This document shows, piece by piece, positions 8,397 to 17,408 of a stretch of DNA of 64,000 bases (the stretch's first letter is position 1; every line of letters starts with the position of its first letter). The stretch comes from Lysobacter_I brunescens (GTDB taxonomy: Bacteria; Pseudomonadota; Gammaproteobacteria; Xanthomonadales; Xanthomonadaceae). The position numbers and the translations under genes were made by a program. The stretch lies in contig NZ_JBHTIF010000001.1 of NCBI RefSeq assembly GCF_042677005.1, positions 2,232,001-2,296,000 of the forward strand, read 5' to 3'. The notes below the pieces were generated by a model. That model saw only the letters and a list, made by a program, of their open reading frames with translations, made no database searches and had not been told where the DNA came from.

Positions 8397-9815
8397 TCAA
8401 CGCCGAGCTGCCTCCAGACCCAGCCCTTCGACCTTGAACAACTCGGCTCGCGCGGAGCCATCCAGTTGTTTGCCGTTACGACCGACAAGTCCTCTGCGAA
8501 CGAACACGACGGCAACGTCGCCCTGTGCGCCAGTCAGGAGGCGCATGGCCTGTTCGCCAATGGGCAATGCGATCGATTGGGCGCCTGCGTGTCCTTCGTG
8601 ACCGGCATGGAGTGTCAGATCGAAACCGCTGAAGCTGCCGATTTGTTGGGCGTCCTGCAGATTGCCTGCGCGCAGCGCCTTGGCTGGCGCGATCCAGGCC
8701 TCGATGAAGAAGCCGCCTGATTGAGCTTCCCTGGACATGGTCACACCGCGCAGCGTGACCGCTGCAGGTGCCCCGCCGTCCGCGCCCCTGGCGGCAATGT
8801 TCGCTTTCCGCAGTTCGGCCTGTGGCAGCAGGACCGCAAGCGGTTGCCCGGTGATCACGAACGATTCGGTGGTCAACGCCGCGGCCCACGGCCATGGGCC
8901 TGGCTCGGGGATCGGGCGCGGACGCACGCGCAGCTTGATGTGGCGCAGGTCGCGCACCAGATCGCGAAGGTCCGGACGGAAACGCTGCCTGCATGGCAAG
9001 TTGTCATACGTGTAGCCAACGTCGCTGGTTCGACCGACATCGCCGGCGCGTGCATCGCGATGTCCCGACAGCGTGCGGAACGGGAATGTCTGCGTCGTCC
9101 ATGGTGCGCCGGGATTCGCCTTGCCGGATTTCGACCAGCATTCCCAATAGCGATCGATGTTGCAGTGGTGCAGGTAGAACACCGGGTCACGCGCTGCCGT
9201 CGGTACCGACCCCATGTCGCCGCCGATCAAGCCGTGAACGGCCGAATGCGGGTTGCCATACAGACTGCCGGAGAAATTCGCGAACGCTGCCTGGTCCAGC
9301 GCGTTCAGACTCAGGCCCCCGAGTCCAGCGCTGCCGTCGTTCAAGGCCGCAGCGCGGCTGCTGTTGTACAGCGGGTTGCTGGCATCCGCCGGCAGGCGCA
9401 GTGGGTCGGGCAGGAAGCCATCCGCGATGTAATCCCAGTATGGCAGCGTGAAATCGCAGCGCCCCGACATCAGTCTCATGATTTCTTCGATGAACAGCAG
9501 CTCCCATCGGTGCCAGCTCAGGAAATGCAGGCCGCCGTGCACGCACTGGTTCCAGTAGGTGCCCGCATCGGGCACGCCAGCGCTGTCCCCAGCCGGTGCT
9601 CCATGAACGCCGGCCTGATAGAGCCAGCTGCGGAAGTTCGCCTTGGGCAAGGCGCGCATCGCCTGCACGCCCGCGCGCAGTCCGTCCAGATCGGCCGGCG
9701 ACAGTGTGCGGATCTCTCGTCGCACGCGTAGCGCCTGGGCTGAAACCCGAGGGGTGACGAGGGCAATGGCAACCGACGACATGAGTACGTTGAATTCACG
9801 TCTGCTGATCTGCAT
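8397..9815 (-). CDS. Tat-exported tyrosinase family copper oxidase
   Basis: The product has 472 residues. The N-terminus MQISRREF plus a hydrophobic stretch ending VSAQA is a twin-arginine signal, so the protein is exported folded. The tyrosinase domain shows copper A histidines in HGGLHFLSWHR (about 93-102) and copper B motifs HSAVHG and FYLHHCNIDR. Tyrosinases oxidise phenols to o-quinones. The last about 170 residues form a beta-rich C-terminal domain like that of plant polyphenol oxidases. The start at 9815 is chosen for the Tat motif and the AGGAGAACCACC ribosome site; the frame is open upstream to 10070. A second, divergent tyrosinase lies at 32170-33807. Confidence 0.9.
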   Translation of the reverse strand: MQISRREFNVLMSSVAIALVTPRVSAQALRVRREIRTLSPADLDGLRAGVQAMRALPKANFRSWLYQAGVHGAPAGDSAGVPDAGTYWNQCVHGGLHFLSWHRWELLFIEEIMRLMSGRCDFTLPYWDYIADGFLPDPLRLPADASNPLYNSSRAAALNDGSAGLGGLSLNALDQAAFANFSGSLYGNPHSAVHGLIGGDMGSVPTAARDPVFYLHHCNIDRYWECWSKSGKANPGAPWTTQTFPFRTLSGHRDARAGDVGRTSDVGYTYDNLPCRQRFRPDLRDLVRDLRHIKLRVRPRPIPEPGPWPWAAALTTESFVITGQPLAVLLPQAELRKANIAARGADGGAPAAVTLRGVTMSREAQSGGFFIEAWIAPAKALRAGNLQDAQQIGSFSGFDLTLHAGHEGHAGAQSIALPIGEQAMRLLTGAQGDVAVVFVRRGLVGRNGKQLDGSARAELFKVEGLGLEAARR

Positions 9816-10481
9816 GGTGGTTCTCCTATCGACGAGAGCAGGCGCAGGGCTGTATGTCTGCCTTGTGCTGCATGCTTGTTGGAGCGTCGCTCCCACGAGG
9901 GGGATGACGCCGCGTTGACGTCCGGTGCCCGGATGCGTGCGCGACCGGCCCATCGCATGAGCGTGTCTGATATCGCGTTTCCCAGGAAATCGAGTGGCCT
10001 GTCGACATGCCGGCTTCCTTGGCTCGTGCGCACTGAGCGCGGACAAAGGGCTCGGCCATGAGCGATCCATAGCCCTTCTATTGATGCGGTACGCGTCTTG
10101 ATGGCAGCGGCGGACAGGCGTTCGATCCGCCTGATTGAATGGGTGAATCGCTGCGGAAAAAAATCTGCGGCCTCATCTATCGGCGTGCAGGTTGGGTTGG
10201 CAGGTAGTCGCCCGCGCAAGGCCGGAATCTCCGGAGGGGCGCGCATTCGTCCCGCCCGGTGGTGTGCGTTGCACTTGCCGGGACTGAGAAACGTTCATGC
10301 CGGATGCTGAAGGCATGTCCTGGTTGCCGCTGCGATGAATCCGTTTACAACCCGTAAGGCGGGTGAGTTTCATGTGTAGTGCGAGTCTTGCCCCCGCCAA
10401 TGCAATGCTCCCGGCAGTTCCTGTCGCGAGGGACATCCATGCGTGCGGCGTATGATGGATTTTTTTCCTCAGGAGCGCGCG
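9816..10481. other. Intergenic region with decayed repeats
   Basis: This is 666 bp between the divergent tyrosinase and amidohydrolase genes. It holds both promoters, a short GGAGCGTCGCTCC palindrome near 9880-9897, and a decayed copy of the 7300-7350 repeat at 10347-10400. No supported gene was seen. Confidence 0.5.
10347..10400 (+). repeat. Decayed REP-like element, copy B
   Basis: CCCGTAAGGCGGGTGAGTTT followed by GTAGTGCGAGTCTTG matches the preface and left arm of the element at 7300-7350 with scattered differences. The right arm is absent, so this is a half-element. Confidence 0.6.
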
Positions 10482-11747
10482 ATGACGATATCCGGACGTT
10501 TGCTTGTATGGGCTGGCCTGCTGTTGGCCGTGGCCGTCGTGCCGTCCGTGCATGCGCAGACGGTCGCAGTGGTGAATGCGCGGATCGTGGCGGGGCCGGA
10601 GGCGGAGCCCATTTCGCGCGGCGCCTTGCTGATCCGCGACGGCAGGATCGCAGCGTTCGGCGATGCGGACAGTGTCCCGGTGCCGCAGGGCATGACGGTG
10701 CTGGATGCCGGCGGCGGCACGCTGGTCGCGGGTTTCTGGAACAGCCATGTGCATCTGATCGCGCCGCCGCTGGATCATGCGGCGGGACATGCCGATGACG
10801 TGCTGTCGGCTGCGCTCACGTCAGCGTACCTGCGCTGGGGATTCACCACGGTGTTCGACATCGCCTCGGCGCCCGGCAATGCGTTCGGTCTGCGCGCGCG
10901 GATCGCGACGGGCACGGTGCGCGGCCCGGCGATCCTGACCGTCGACGAGCCGTTCTTTCCGAAGGACGGTGTGCCGGGCTACGTGCCGGACACGCTGGGC
11001 GGCTGGTCGCTCAAGCAGGCCGAGGTGGCGACGGCGGCCGAGGCGTCCGCGCGTGCGCGGCGACAGCTGGCGCAGGGCGCCGACGGCCTGAAGATCTTCG
11101 CGGGCTCCATGGTGGGCGGCGAGATCGGCGTGCTGCCGATGGACCTGGACATCGCCCGTGCGGTCGCGGTGGCTGCGCATGACGCGCGCAAGCCGTTGTT
11201 CGCGCACCCCAGCAATACCGAAGGGATGGAGGTCGCGATGGCGGCAGGCGTCGATGTGTTCGCGCATACCACCCCGAACATCGCGCCCTGGCCGGAGGCG
11301 GTGGTGCGTCGGCTGGTGGAAGCGGACATCGCGCTGGTGCCGACGCTGGCGCTGATCGAGGTGGAAGTCCGCAAGGAAGGCGCGCCTGCCGCCGCCCTGG
11401 AGCGCATGCGCGAGAATGCGTCCGGCCAGTTGCGTGCGTTCTCGGCGGCGGGTGGCGACGTACTGTTCGGTACCGACGCGGGATACGCCGACGTGTACGA
11501 CACCCGCGACGAGCTGCGGCTGATGCATGAGGCTGGACTCGACTGGCGGCAACTGCTGGCGAGCCTGACCTCGACGCCCGCCGCCCGCTTCGGCCAGCGT
11601 GCGCGCAAGGGGCGCATCGCCGAGGGCATGGACGCGGACCTGGTGATCCTGGCCCGCGATCCCGCTCTCGGAGTCGAGGCCTTCGCCGATGTGCGCTACA
11701 CCTTGATCGGCGGGCGTGTGGTCTACGCGGCGGGGCCGGGGGAGTAA
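10482..11747 (+). CDS. Exported amidohydrolase family protein
   Basis: The product has 421 residues with a Sec signal peptide (about 1-26, ending VHAQ). Its metal-dependent hydrolase (TIM-barrel) motifs are NSHVHL (first metal HxH), a GLKIFAG lysine, PLFAHPSN and VFAHTTPN histidines, and GTDAGYAD with the catalytic aspartate. The ARFGQRARKGRIAEGMDADL segment is the usual C-terminal signature of the imidazolonepropionase/prolidase-like branch. The substrate is unknown; cyclic amides or peptides are typical. The ATG at 10482 follows CAGGAG with 7-nt spacing, so a start at 10443 is less likely. Confidence 0.85.
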   Translation: MTISGRLLVWAGLLLAVAVVPSVHAQTVAVVNARIVAGPEAEPISRGALLIRDGRIAAFGDADSVPVPQGMTVLDAGGGTLVAGFWNSHVHLIAPPLDHAAGHADDVLSAALTSAYLRWGFTTVFDIASAPGNAFGLRARIATGTVRGPAILTVDEPFFPKDGVPGYVPDTLGGWSLKQAEVATAAEASARARRQLAQGADGLKIFAGSMVGGEIGVLPMDLDIARAVAVAAHDARKPLFAHPSNTEGMEVAMAAGVDVFAHTTPNIAPWPEAVVRRLVEADIALVPTLALIEVEVRKEGAPAAALERMRENASGQLRAFSAAGGDVLFGTDAGYADVYDTRDELRLMHEAGLDWRQLLASLTSTPAARFGQRARKGRIAEGMDADLVILARDPALGVEAFADVRYTLIGGRVVYAAGPGE

Positions 11748-11754
11748 CAGCAAG

Positions 11755-11782
11755 TAACCCGGGCAAGGCCGCAGGCTGGTTC
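11755..11782 (+). repeat. Half REP-like element
   Basis: GTAACCCGGGCAAGGCCGCA resembles the left arm of the palindrome at 8181-8270. No right arm was seen. Confidence 0.3.
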
Positions 11783-11882
11783 ATCGACCCGGCAAGTCGC
11801 ACCGGCAAGGCCGACGGTCGAACCCGATGCCAAGGTGGATGCATGGCGGGCGGCGGTGTACCACCCGCCATGCGAGGGTGAA

Positions 11883-13553
11883 TCACCAGGAGCGCTGGCA
11901 GAACGGCCAGGCATCCGCGCTGGTCGAGCCGATGCTGTTGGTGACCGTGACTGTCACCTTGATCGTGAAGCTGCCCAGCGTGCCGCATACATTCGAGCAT
12001 GTCGGCCCGGTACAGCTGTTGCTGAACCCGCCGGACCACGCGTAGGTCATCGGTGTCGAAGACGTCGCGCTCACACTGCAGTAGCCGCCGCCCGTGCCCG
12101 AGCAGGTGAAGCTGTTGATCACCGGTGCCGATGGTGGCGGCACGGCTGCGGTGACTGCAGCGTCTGCATTCACGATCCCGGTGCCGATCGGCTGGTCCGG
12201 CGTGGCGGGGAATGGACGGACGTTGTTTCGCAGATGCGTTTCCAGCTGCGCCGGCGTGAACAGGGACTGGCCTGCGGCTTGTCGCCGGCTCTGCACCAGT
12301 GCCGCGACGCCGGCGACGTGCGGGGTGGCCATCGAGGTGCCGTTATAGGACGCGTAGGTTTCGGTGCCCTGGCCTTGCGTGCCGGTATTGAGGGTGGACC
12401 AGATACCGGAGCCTGGCGCCGACAGGTCGACATTGCCTCCGAAGTTCGACTGCTGCGTGGACGACCAGACCGAGCGGGCGCCGTTGATGTCGGTCGCGCC
12501 CACGACCACCACGTTCGCGCAGTTGGCCGGCTGGACGTTGGCGGCGTTGCCGTTGTTGTTGCCGGCGGCAACGATGACCGTGGTGCTCCGACCGACCGCG
12601 CTGTTGATCGCGTTCTGTAATTCGATCGAGCACGTGCCGCCGCCGCCGAGGCTCATGTTGATGATCCTCGCCGGGGTCTGGTTGGCGGGGATGCCGCTGA
12701 CCGTACCGCCCGACGCCCAGATCACGCCGTCGGCGATGTCGGACAGCGAGCCACCGCAGCGACCGAGCACGCGGACATGCTGGATCCTGGCGCCGTAGGC
12801 GACGCCGGCCACGCCATTGCCGTTGTTGGTGAGGGCACCGATGGTGCCGGCGACGTGAGTGCCGTGCCAGCTCGAATCCCTGCGTTCGAATTGAGGATCC
12901 GGTGCGCCACCGCATGCCCAGTTGGTGAACCAGTCGCCCGGGTCGTTCGGATTGTTGTCGCGCCCGTTACCGTCCTGCGCGGTTGTTGTATTGCTGATGA
13001 AATCGTAGCCGGCCACCGTATTGGAATTCAGGTCGCTGTGCGGGGTGCTGCCGGTATCCAGCACGGCGACGACGATGCCCGAGCCCGTGCTCTTGTCCCA
13101 GGCATTCGGCAGGTTGATGCCGGTCGTGGGGTTGAAGTAATGCCATTGGTCGGGATAGCGCGGATCGTTCGGCGTCAGCGTCGGATGCATCCGCACATCG
13201 ACCTCGACGTATTCGACATTCGGATCCGCCGCGATCTGGCGCATCAGGGTTTCCGCGTCGACGCGATCGAGCTTGCGGTCGGTGCGGATCACGTCGGCGC
13301 CGAGCGACATCCGGCGGAAATGCTTCACGGCGAGCGTGCGCTTGCCGACGATCGCGCGTGAGGCGCGTGCGAGTCCTCGGTCGATCGCGGCGCGGTCCGT
13401 GCGCTCCGCGCTGCCGTTGCGGTATCTGACGATGAACTGGTCGAACGCGGTGTCGCTGCGGAGGCCGTCGAGGTGGGCCTTGCCCGCGAACGATGGACTT
13501 GCAGCCGCCATCAACAAGGCGGCGACGGATAGCGAAAGAGCACGATGTTTCAT
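11883..13553 (-). CDS. Secreted subtilisin-like serine protease (S8)
   Basis: The product has 556 residues: signal peptide 1-23, an inhibitor-like propeptide to about 123 (ending near NVEYVEVDVRM), and an S8 catalytic domain with Asp166 in VAVLDTGS, His230 in SSWHGTHVAGT and Ser407 in NGTSMATPH. A Cys-containing Ig/PKD-like C-terminal domain (about 470-556) follows. This is the typical layout of Xanthomonad extracellular proteases, probably a type II secretion substrate. The ATG at 13553 has AAGGAGAG upstream and starts the signal peptide; longer in-frame extensions lack both. It stands alone, convergent with the amidohydrolase gene. Confidence 0.95.
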   Translation of the reverse strand: MKHRALSLSVAALLMAAASPSFAGKAHLDGLRSDTAFDQFIVRYRNGSAERTDRAAIDRGLARASRAIVGKRTLAVKHFRRMSLGADVIRTDRKLDRVDAETLMRQIAADPNVEYVEVDVRMHPTLTPNDPRYPDQWHYFNPTTGINLPNAWDKSTGSGIVVAVLDTGSTPHSDLNSNTVAGYDFISNTTTAQDGNGRDNNPNDPGDWFTNWACGGAPDPQFERRDSSWHGTHVAGTIGALTNNGNGVAGVAYGARIQHVRVLGRCGGSLSDIADGVIWASGGTVSGIPANQTPARIINMSLGGGGTCSIELQNAINSAVGRSTTVIVAAGNNNGNAANVQPANCANVVVVGATDINGARSVWSSTQQSNFGGNVDLSAPGSGIWSTLNTGTQGQGTETYASYNGTSMATPHVAGVAALVQSRRQAAGQSLFTPAQLETHLRNNVRPFPATPDQPIGTGIVNADAAVTAAVPPPSAPVINSFTCSGTGGGYCSVSATSSTPMTYAWSGGFSNSCTGPTCSNVCGTLGSFTIKVTVTVTNSIGSTSADAWPFCQRSW

Positions 13554-14059
13554 GTTCACTTCTCTCCTTGTAGTCGCGACGAGCTGTACGCCGCGTGGGT
13601 CGCTTGCAGGCACGACTGGAGAGAAGCCAATGAATGCGTCCGATGGCCTGTCCCTGGCCGGGCACCGCGCGCGCGATGCGATATCCTCCTGTGCGATGAC
13701 GATGGATGTCCGCGATCGAGACGATCGCGCGACATTGGTCCGCTGGCAGTCACTGTACCGGAACCGTGCGGACGCATGAATTCGCGGTCTTTTCCCGGTT
13801 TGGCGGAAGCGCGAGGCCCCGAGGCGAGGCGTTGTCGTACCGGCGACGGTGCGGATCGGGGGCGATTGCCTCGGCTGCGAACGCGTCGGTTGTCGAAGTC
13901 CTGCGCTTGCTCAGCGCCCTGTGTCGAGAATCCTCCAGCCCTTTGCCGTGCGCCACCGGGACGACAACGTTCTCATGCCGCATGCCGAGTGTGTGTTCTG
14001 GTCGCCCCAGCAAAAATCGGTTTACAGTCCTGTTCCTCCGAACGGGTTTCGAGACGGAC
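13554..14059. other. Intergenic region, nothing recognised
   Basis: This is 506 bp between the divergent S8 protease and chorismate mutase genes. Several frames are open by composition, but none has a ribosome site or a recognisable product. It presumably holds the two promoters. Confidence 0.4.
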
Positions 14060-14671
14060 ATGGCAGCAACGGTTTCGTTTGAAGGCAGAAAGCCTGCCTG
14101 TTTGACGGGTGCCCGCGTCATGGCGGTACTTGCGCTGGCAGCCTGGTTCCTGTCGGGCTGCGCATCCACACCTGCGAGGGAACAGAACGCGTTCGTGCCG
14201 CTGGTGAGCCACATGGCGGCGCGTGTGAAAACGGCCGATCAGGTCGCGCTGAGCAAGTGGGATTCGGGTCGACCCGTGCATGATCCGCAGCGGGAGGCGG
14301 AGGTCATCGCCAAGGCCGTGGCGGCTGCACCGGCCCATGGTCTCGCGACGCAGGATGTGGAAGCGCTTTTCACGGATCAGATCGAAGCGAGCAAGCAGGT
14401 CCAGTACGCGCTGCTCGATGCGTGGAAGCGGACAGGCCGTGCGCCTGCCTGGCCGCGCAGGAGCCTGTCGGACGAGATTCGCCCCGAGCTGGACAGGCTG
14501 CAGATCGAGATCATGGCGGACCTGCAGCAGTTGCGGCCCCTGCGCGAGTCCGCCGACTGCGGGGCCCTGGTGGCGCGTGCGGTGGACCATGTGATGCGGG
14601 CTGCCGCATTCGAGGATGTGCATCGCGCGGCGCTCGATCGTGCGCTTGCCCGGGTCTGCATCGGCGAGTGA
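14060..14671 (+). CDS. aroQ: Secreted gamma-type chorismate mutase
   Basis: The product has 203 residues. Its AroQ-gamma signature includes ADQVALSKWDSGRPVHDPQR, with the catalytic Lys and Arg pattern of the family, and FTDQIEASKQVQ in the next helix. The enzyme rearranges chorismate to prephenate; the gamma class is exported. The N-terminus carries a hydrophobic segment ending in LSGCAS, a lipobox-like cleavage site, so it may be a lipoprotein or a periplasmic enzyme. The ATG at 14060 is preferred; an internal Met just before the hydrophobic segment (14120) is possible. Secreted chorismate mutases are known in Xanthomonas. Confidence 0.85.
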   Translation: MAATVSFEGRKPACLTGARVMAVLALAAWFLSGCASTPAREQNAFVPLVSHMAARVKTADQVALSKWDSGRPVHDPQREAEVIAKAVAAAPAHGLATQDVEALFTDQIEASKQVQYALLDAWKRTGRAPAWPRRSLSDEIRPELDRLQIEIMADLQQLRPLRESADCGALVARAVDHVMRAAAFEDVHRAALDRALARVCIGE

Positions 14672-14759
14672 TCCCGGGGCTTCTGGTCGCAGTCTTGAAT
14701 CCTGTGGTTTGCCGCCATGGCCGTGCGATTGCCAGGCGTTCCCGGATGATGCGAGATCA

Positions 14760-14789
14760 GGGGCCTGCAGGATTTGCCTGACAGGCCCC
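14760..14789 (+). terminator. Probable terminator of the chorismate mutase gene
   Basis: GGGGCCTG (14760-14767) pairs with CAGGCCCC (14782-14789) around a 14-nt loop and is followed by GTCTTG. The T-run is short. Confidence 0.45.
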
Positions 14790-14822
14790 GTCTTGCTCAT
14801 GGCGATCGGTCTGGGCCACGAA

Positions 14823-15869
14823 TCAGGTGTGGTGGCCTTCGCGATGGCGGACGTAGTTCGCAGGCATCATCCGGCGATCGATCAGGGTGTAGTTCCTGTT
14901 CTCGCCAGCATCCGGGAACAGGCGCTGGAAGGTTTCGGGTGGCATGGTGTTCCGGAAGCCGTCGAGCATGGTCCGGAATCCTTCGTTGACCCGGCCGGCG
15001 TACTCGTCATGATCCGAAGAGGTCGAGGTGTCGATCAACCGCCTGTCCATCGCGGCCTTCTGCGTCGTGAACTGCCTGTCGAGATCGATGATCTTCATCA
15101 CCGCCGCAGGATCCGCGATCTTCAACTCGTCCGGCAGATGTTCGAGGAGGCCTCGGACCTCGTGCGCGCGGGCTCCGCCATTCGTCGGGTCGTTGATCAA
15201 GCGTTCGACGTGATGCCGCCTGAGGTTGTGCGCGAGTTCGTGCGCCTTGAGCAGTTCGCCCTGGTCGGCCTTCTCGCCCGCGACCGCCTTCACCACCAGC
15301 GCGGCCGTGAGGATCATGGCAGCCGGGGCGTCGGTGCCGTAGAACCCATAGACCCAGTAGCTGGCGGACAGGCTGGGCGGCCAGTTGACCGGGCTGTAGA
15401 TGAAGCCGCCCTGCAGGGTCGAGAACAGGATGCGATTGCAGGCCTGATGGCACACGCCTGTGACGCCGTAGAGCAGTCCGGACCAGGAGGCCAGACCGAA
15501 TTCCCCGATCGGCGAATTGCGCCAGTGCCTGTCCCATTCGTCGACGGTCCAGCCGAGATATGGCGTCAGCGTGAACTGCGCCATGCCCAGCGCAACCGAG
15601 AGGTTGGCCGCCAGCGCATTGCCCTGGTTGCGCGACCAGATCAGCGAAGGCGACCACAGGTCCGCCGGGTAGCGGACACCGGTGTTGCCGCGGTCGCCTT
15701 CGCGCAGTGCGAAAGAGCCGAAGCAGGGCATGACGTGCGCCACGCCGTTCTTTTCGGCGACGGCATAGGTGTGATGGGCCAGATCGACGCCGGCCAGGTT
15801 GTAGTAGCCGGCCTTCAGCGTGCAGTCGTAGTAGGCGGCGGTGTCGCTTGCTTCAGTGTTCGCGTTCAA
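14823..15869 (-). CDS. Protein of unknown function, TTG start, possible permuted papain-like fold
   Basis: The product has 348 residues. The frame opens upstream without a good ATG. A TTG at 15867-15869 has AAGAGGA seven bases before it and is chosen. There is no signal peptide. An early HHTYAVAEKNGVAHVMP strand is followed by YGVTGVCHQACNRIL, and a helical C-terminal half contains HELAHNLRRHH. A His-containing strand before a Cys at a helix start recalls circularly permuted NlpC/P60 (LRAT/YiiX-like) papain folds, but this is weak. I do not recognise the family with confidence. Confidence 0.65.
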   Translation of the reverse strand: MNANTEASDTAAYYDCTLKAGYYNLAGVDLAHHTYAVAEKNGVAHVMPCFGSFALREGDRGNTGVRYPADLWSPSLIWSRNQGNALAANLSVALGMAQFTLTPYLGWTVDEWDRHWRNSPIGEFGLASWSGLLYGVTGVCHQACNRILFSTLQGGFIYSPVNWPPSLSASYWVYGFYGTDAPAAMILTAALVVKAVAGEKADQGELLKAHELAHNLRRHHVERLINDPTNGGARAHEVRGLLEHLPDELKIADPAAVMKIIDLDRQFTTQKAAMDRRLIDTSTSSDHDEYAGRVNEGFRTMLDGFRNTMPPETFQRLFPDAGENRNYTLIDRRMMPANYVRHREGHHT

Positions 15870-16352
15870 GTTGTCGTCCTCTTCTTGGCGATGTCGTTGT
15901 CTCGCCGCATCGTGGTTGGTCTCGTGGAGGCGTCGCGCGTGCGGCGGATCGCGCGACGACATGGGGAGGCCGCGCCATGCCATGCGCATGGCGATGTGGA
16001 TCGGGTGTTGAGGCCGTCGCGTCGTCGCGATGTCGGCGCCACAGCGCCAGGCGCCCGGCTTCGCGGATGCGAAGCTGCGCTCAAGATGCGGCCATGGGCT
16101 GCGGGCGTGGATCGCGATGGCAGATCATGCCGATGCCTGTCCTTGGCGATTCTGCGATTGGCCGGTCACTCCGATCAGCCTTGCCGTGCAACCTACCGTC
16201 TCCGGGTGAGGCTTGCATGTCGCGTCGCACCAAACCCGAACGGATCAGGTGGTCATGCGATCGCGCGGGCTGTATCGATGTCGATTCGACATCGCACCAT
16301 GCCCGTCCGCCCGCTACCATGCGCTTCCCCATCCCCTACATGGAATCCGCTC
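15870..16352. other. Intergenic region, nothing recognised
   Basis: This is 483 bp between divergent genes. A GCTACCAT box at 16313-16320 is a candidate -10 for the DUF1993 gene. Longer open frames crossing this region carry no recognisable domain. Confidence 0.4.
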
Positions 16353-16862
16353 ATGGCCATTTCGATGCACACCGCCTCCGTTCCCGTCTTCCAGCAGATG
16401 CTCAACGCCCTGTCCGGCGTGCTGGCCAAGGCCGAGGCCCATGCGACCGAGCGCAAGATCGAGCCGGTGGCGCTGCTGCAGTCGCGACTGTTCCCGGACA
16501 TGTTCCCGCTGACCCGGCAGGTCCAGATCGCCTGCGATTTCGCCACGAGCGTCTCGGCGCGACTCGCCGGCGAGGATGTGCCGGCCTACGAGATCGGCGA
16601 CCAGAGCTTCGCCGAGCTGCAGCAGCGCATCGCGGCCACATTGGCCTTCATCGGTGGACTGGACCCGGCGCGGTTCGAAGGCGGCGAGGCGCGGGAGATC
16701 GTGCTGCGTCCGGGTACGCCGAAGGAGCGCAAGATCGGCGGCCAGGCTTATCTGCTGTCGTACGGACTGCCGCAGTTCTTCTTCCACGTCACCACGGCCT
16801 ACGATCTCCTCCGCCACAACGGCGTGGAGATCGGCAAGAAGGATTTCATGGGCGCCTATTGA
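16353..16862 (+). CDS. DUF1993 family protein
   Basis: The product has 169 residues and matches the DUF1993 pattern. It has an N-terminal helix SVPVFQQMLNALSGVLAKAE, LLQSRLFPDMFPLTRQVQIA, a central GDQSFAELQQRI helix, and a C-terminal YGLPQFFFHVTTAYDLLRHN followed by GVEIGKKDFMG. The family is a small cytoplasmic DinB-like helical bundle with unknown function. A much longer upstream extension is open by composition only. The ATG at 16353 coincides with the family N-terminus. Confidence 0.9.
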   Translation: MAISMHTASVPVFQQMLNALSGVLAKAEAHATERKIEPVALLQSRLFPDMFPLTRQVQIACDFATSVSARLAGEDVPAYEIGDQSFAELQQRIAATLAFIGGLDPARFEGGEAREIVLRPGTPKERKIGGQAYLLSYGLPQFFFHVTTAYDLLRHNGVEIGKKDFMGAY

Positions 16863-16925
16863 TCGATCAGTTCGCGTCGCGTCGCGTCGGGCGAAGGCGC
16901 CAGGCGCGATGGCGACCGAATGCTG

Positions 16926-17312
16926 TCAGGGCGTCAGGAAGCGTTCCACCTGGCTCCGGTTGAAGCCGGTCAGGCGGCGGTCGTCGCGAACGAGCGTGGG
17001 GACGGATTGCACCTTCAGCGTGTTCACCAGATAGGTCATGTCCTCGGGGCGCTTGTCGACCTGGATCTCGCGATACACGACGCTGCGTTCGTCCAGCATC
17101 TCCTTCATCGATGCGCAATAGGTGCAGGTCGATGAGGTGAACAGCACGGTGCGGGCGCCGTAGCGCTGGACGACGGCGGAATGGTCGCCGAGTTCGACCT
17201 GGGGCGGCTGGATCTGCATCGCGCTGCGCAAGGCCGTGGATGCGAAATAGCCGCTGACGCCCAGGCCGCAGACGAGCAGGGCAGGAAGAATGAATTGCGC
17301 AAGTTTCGTCAT
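16926..17312 (-). CDS. Membrane-anchored glutaredoxin-like protein
   Basis: The product has 128 residues: an N-terminal transmembrane segment (about 7-28), then a glutaredoxin fold with the CxxC motif CTYC (about 63-66) in VLFTSSTCTYC, a cis-Pro loop QSVPTLV, and a C-terminal helix. The domain should face the periplasm. It lies 96 bp downstream of, and on the same strand as, a tiny secreted Cys-rich peptide gene (17409-17576). It may reduce or oxidise disulfides in that peptide, but this is inferred from position only. Confidence 0.85.
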   Translation of the reverse strand: MTKLAQFILPALLVCGLGVSGYFASTALRSAMQIQPPQVELGDHSAVVQRYGARTVLFTSSTCTYCASMKEMLDERSVVYREIQVDKRPEDMTYLVNTLKVQSVPTLVRDDRRLTGFNRSQVERFLTP

Positions 17313-17408
17313 GGAATGGCGTTCTTCTTCATGTGGGAAAGAGACAGGATGCCGACATGCGTCGACATCCTGCCGTGGCCCGGTCCCTGGCCCGACCGCG
17401 TTCCCGGA

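Noticed and set aside
10098..10310. 70-codon plus-strand ORF in the tyrosinase/amidohydrolase gap
   Set aside because: No ribosome site and no recognisable product; the region looks like decayed repeat and promoter DNA.
14616..16352. Upstream extension of the DUF1993 frame to 14616
   Set aside because: Overlaps the chorismate mutase end and the opposite-strand unknown gene; DUF1993 similarity begins at 16353.
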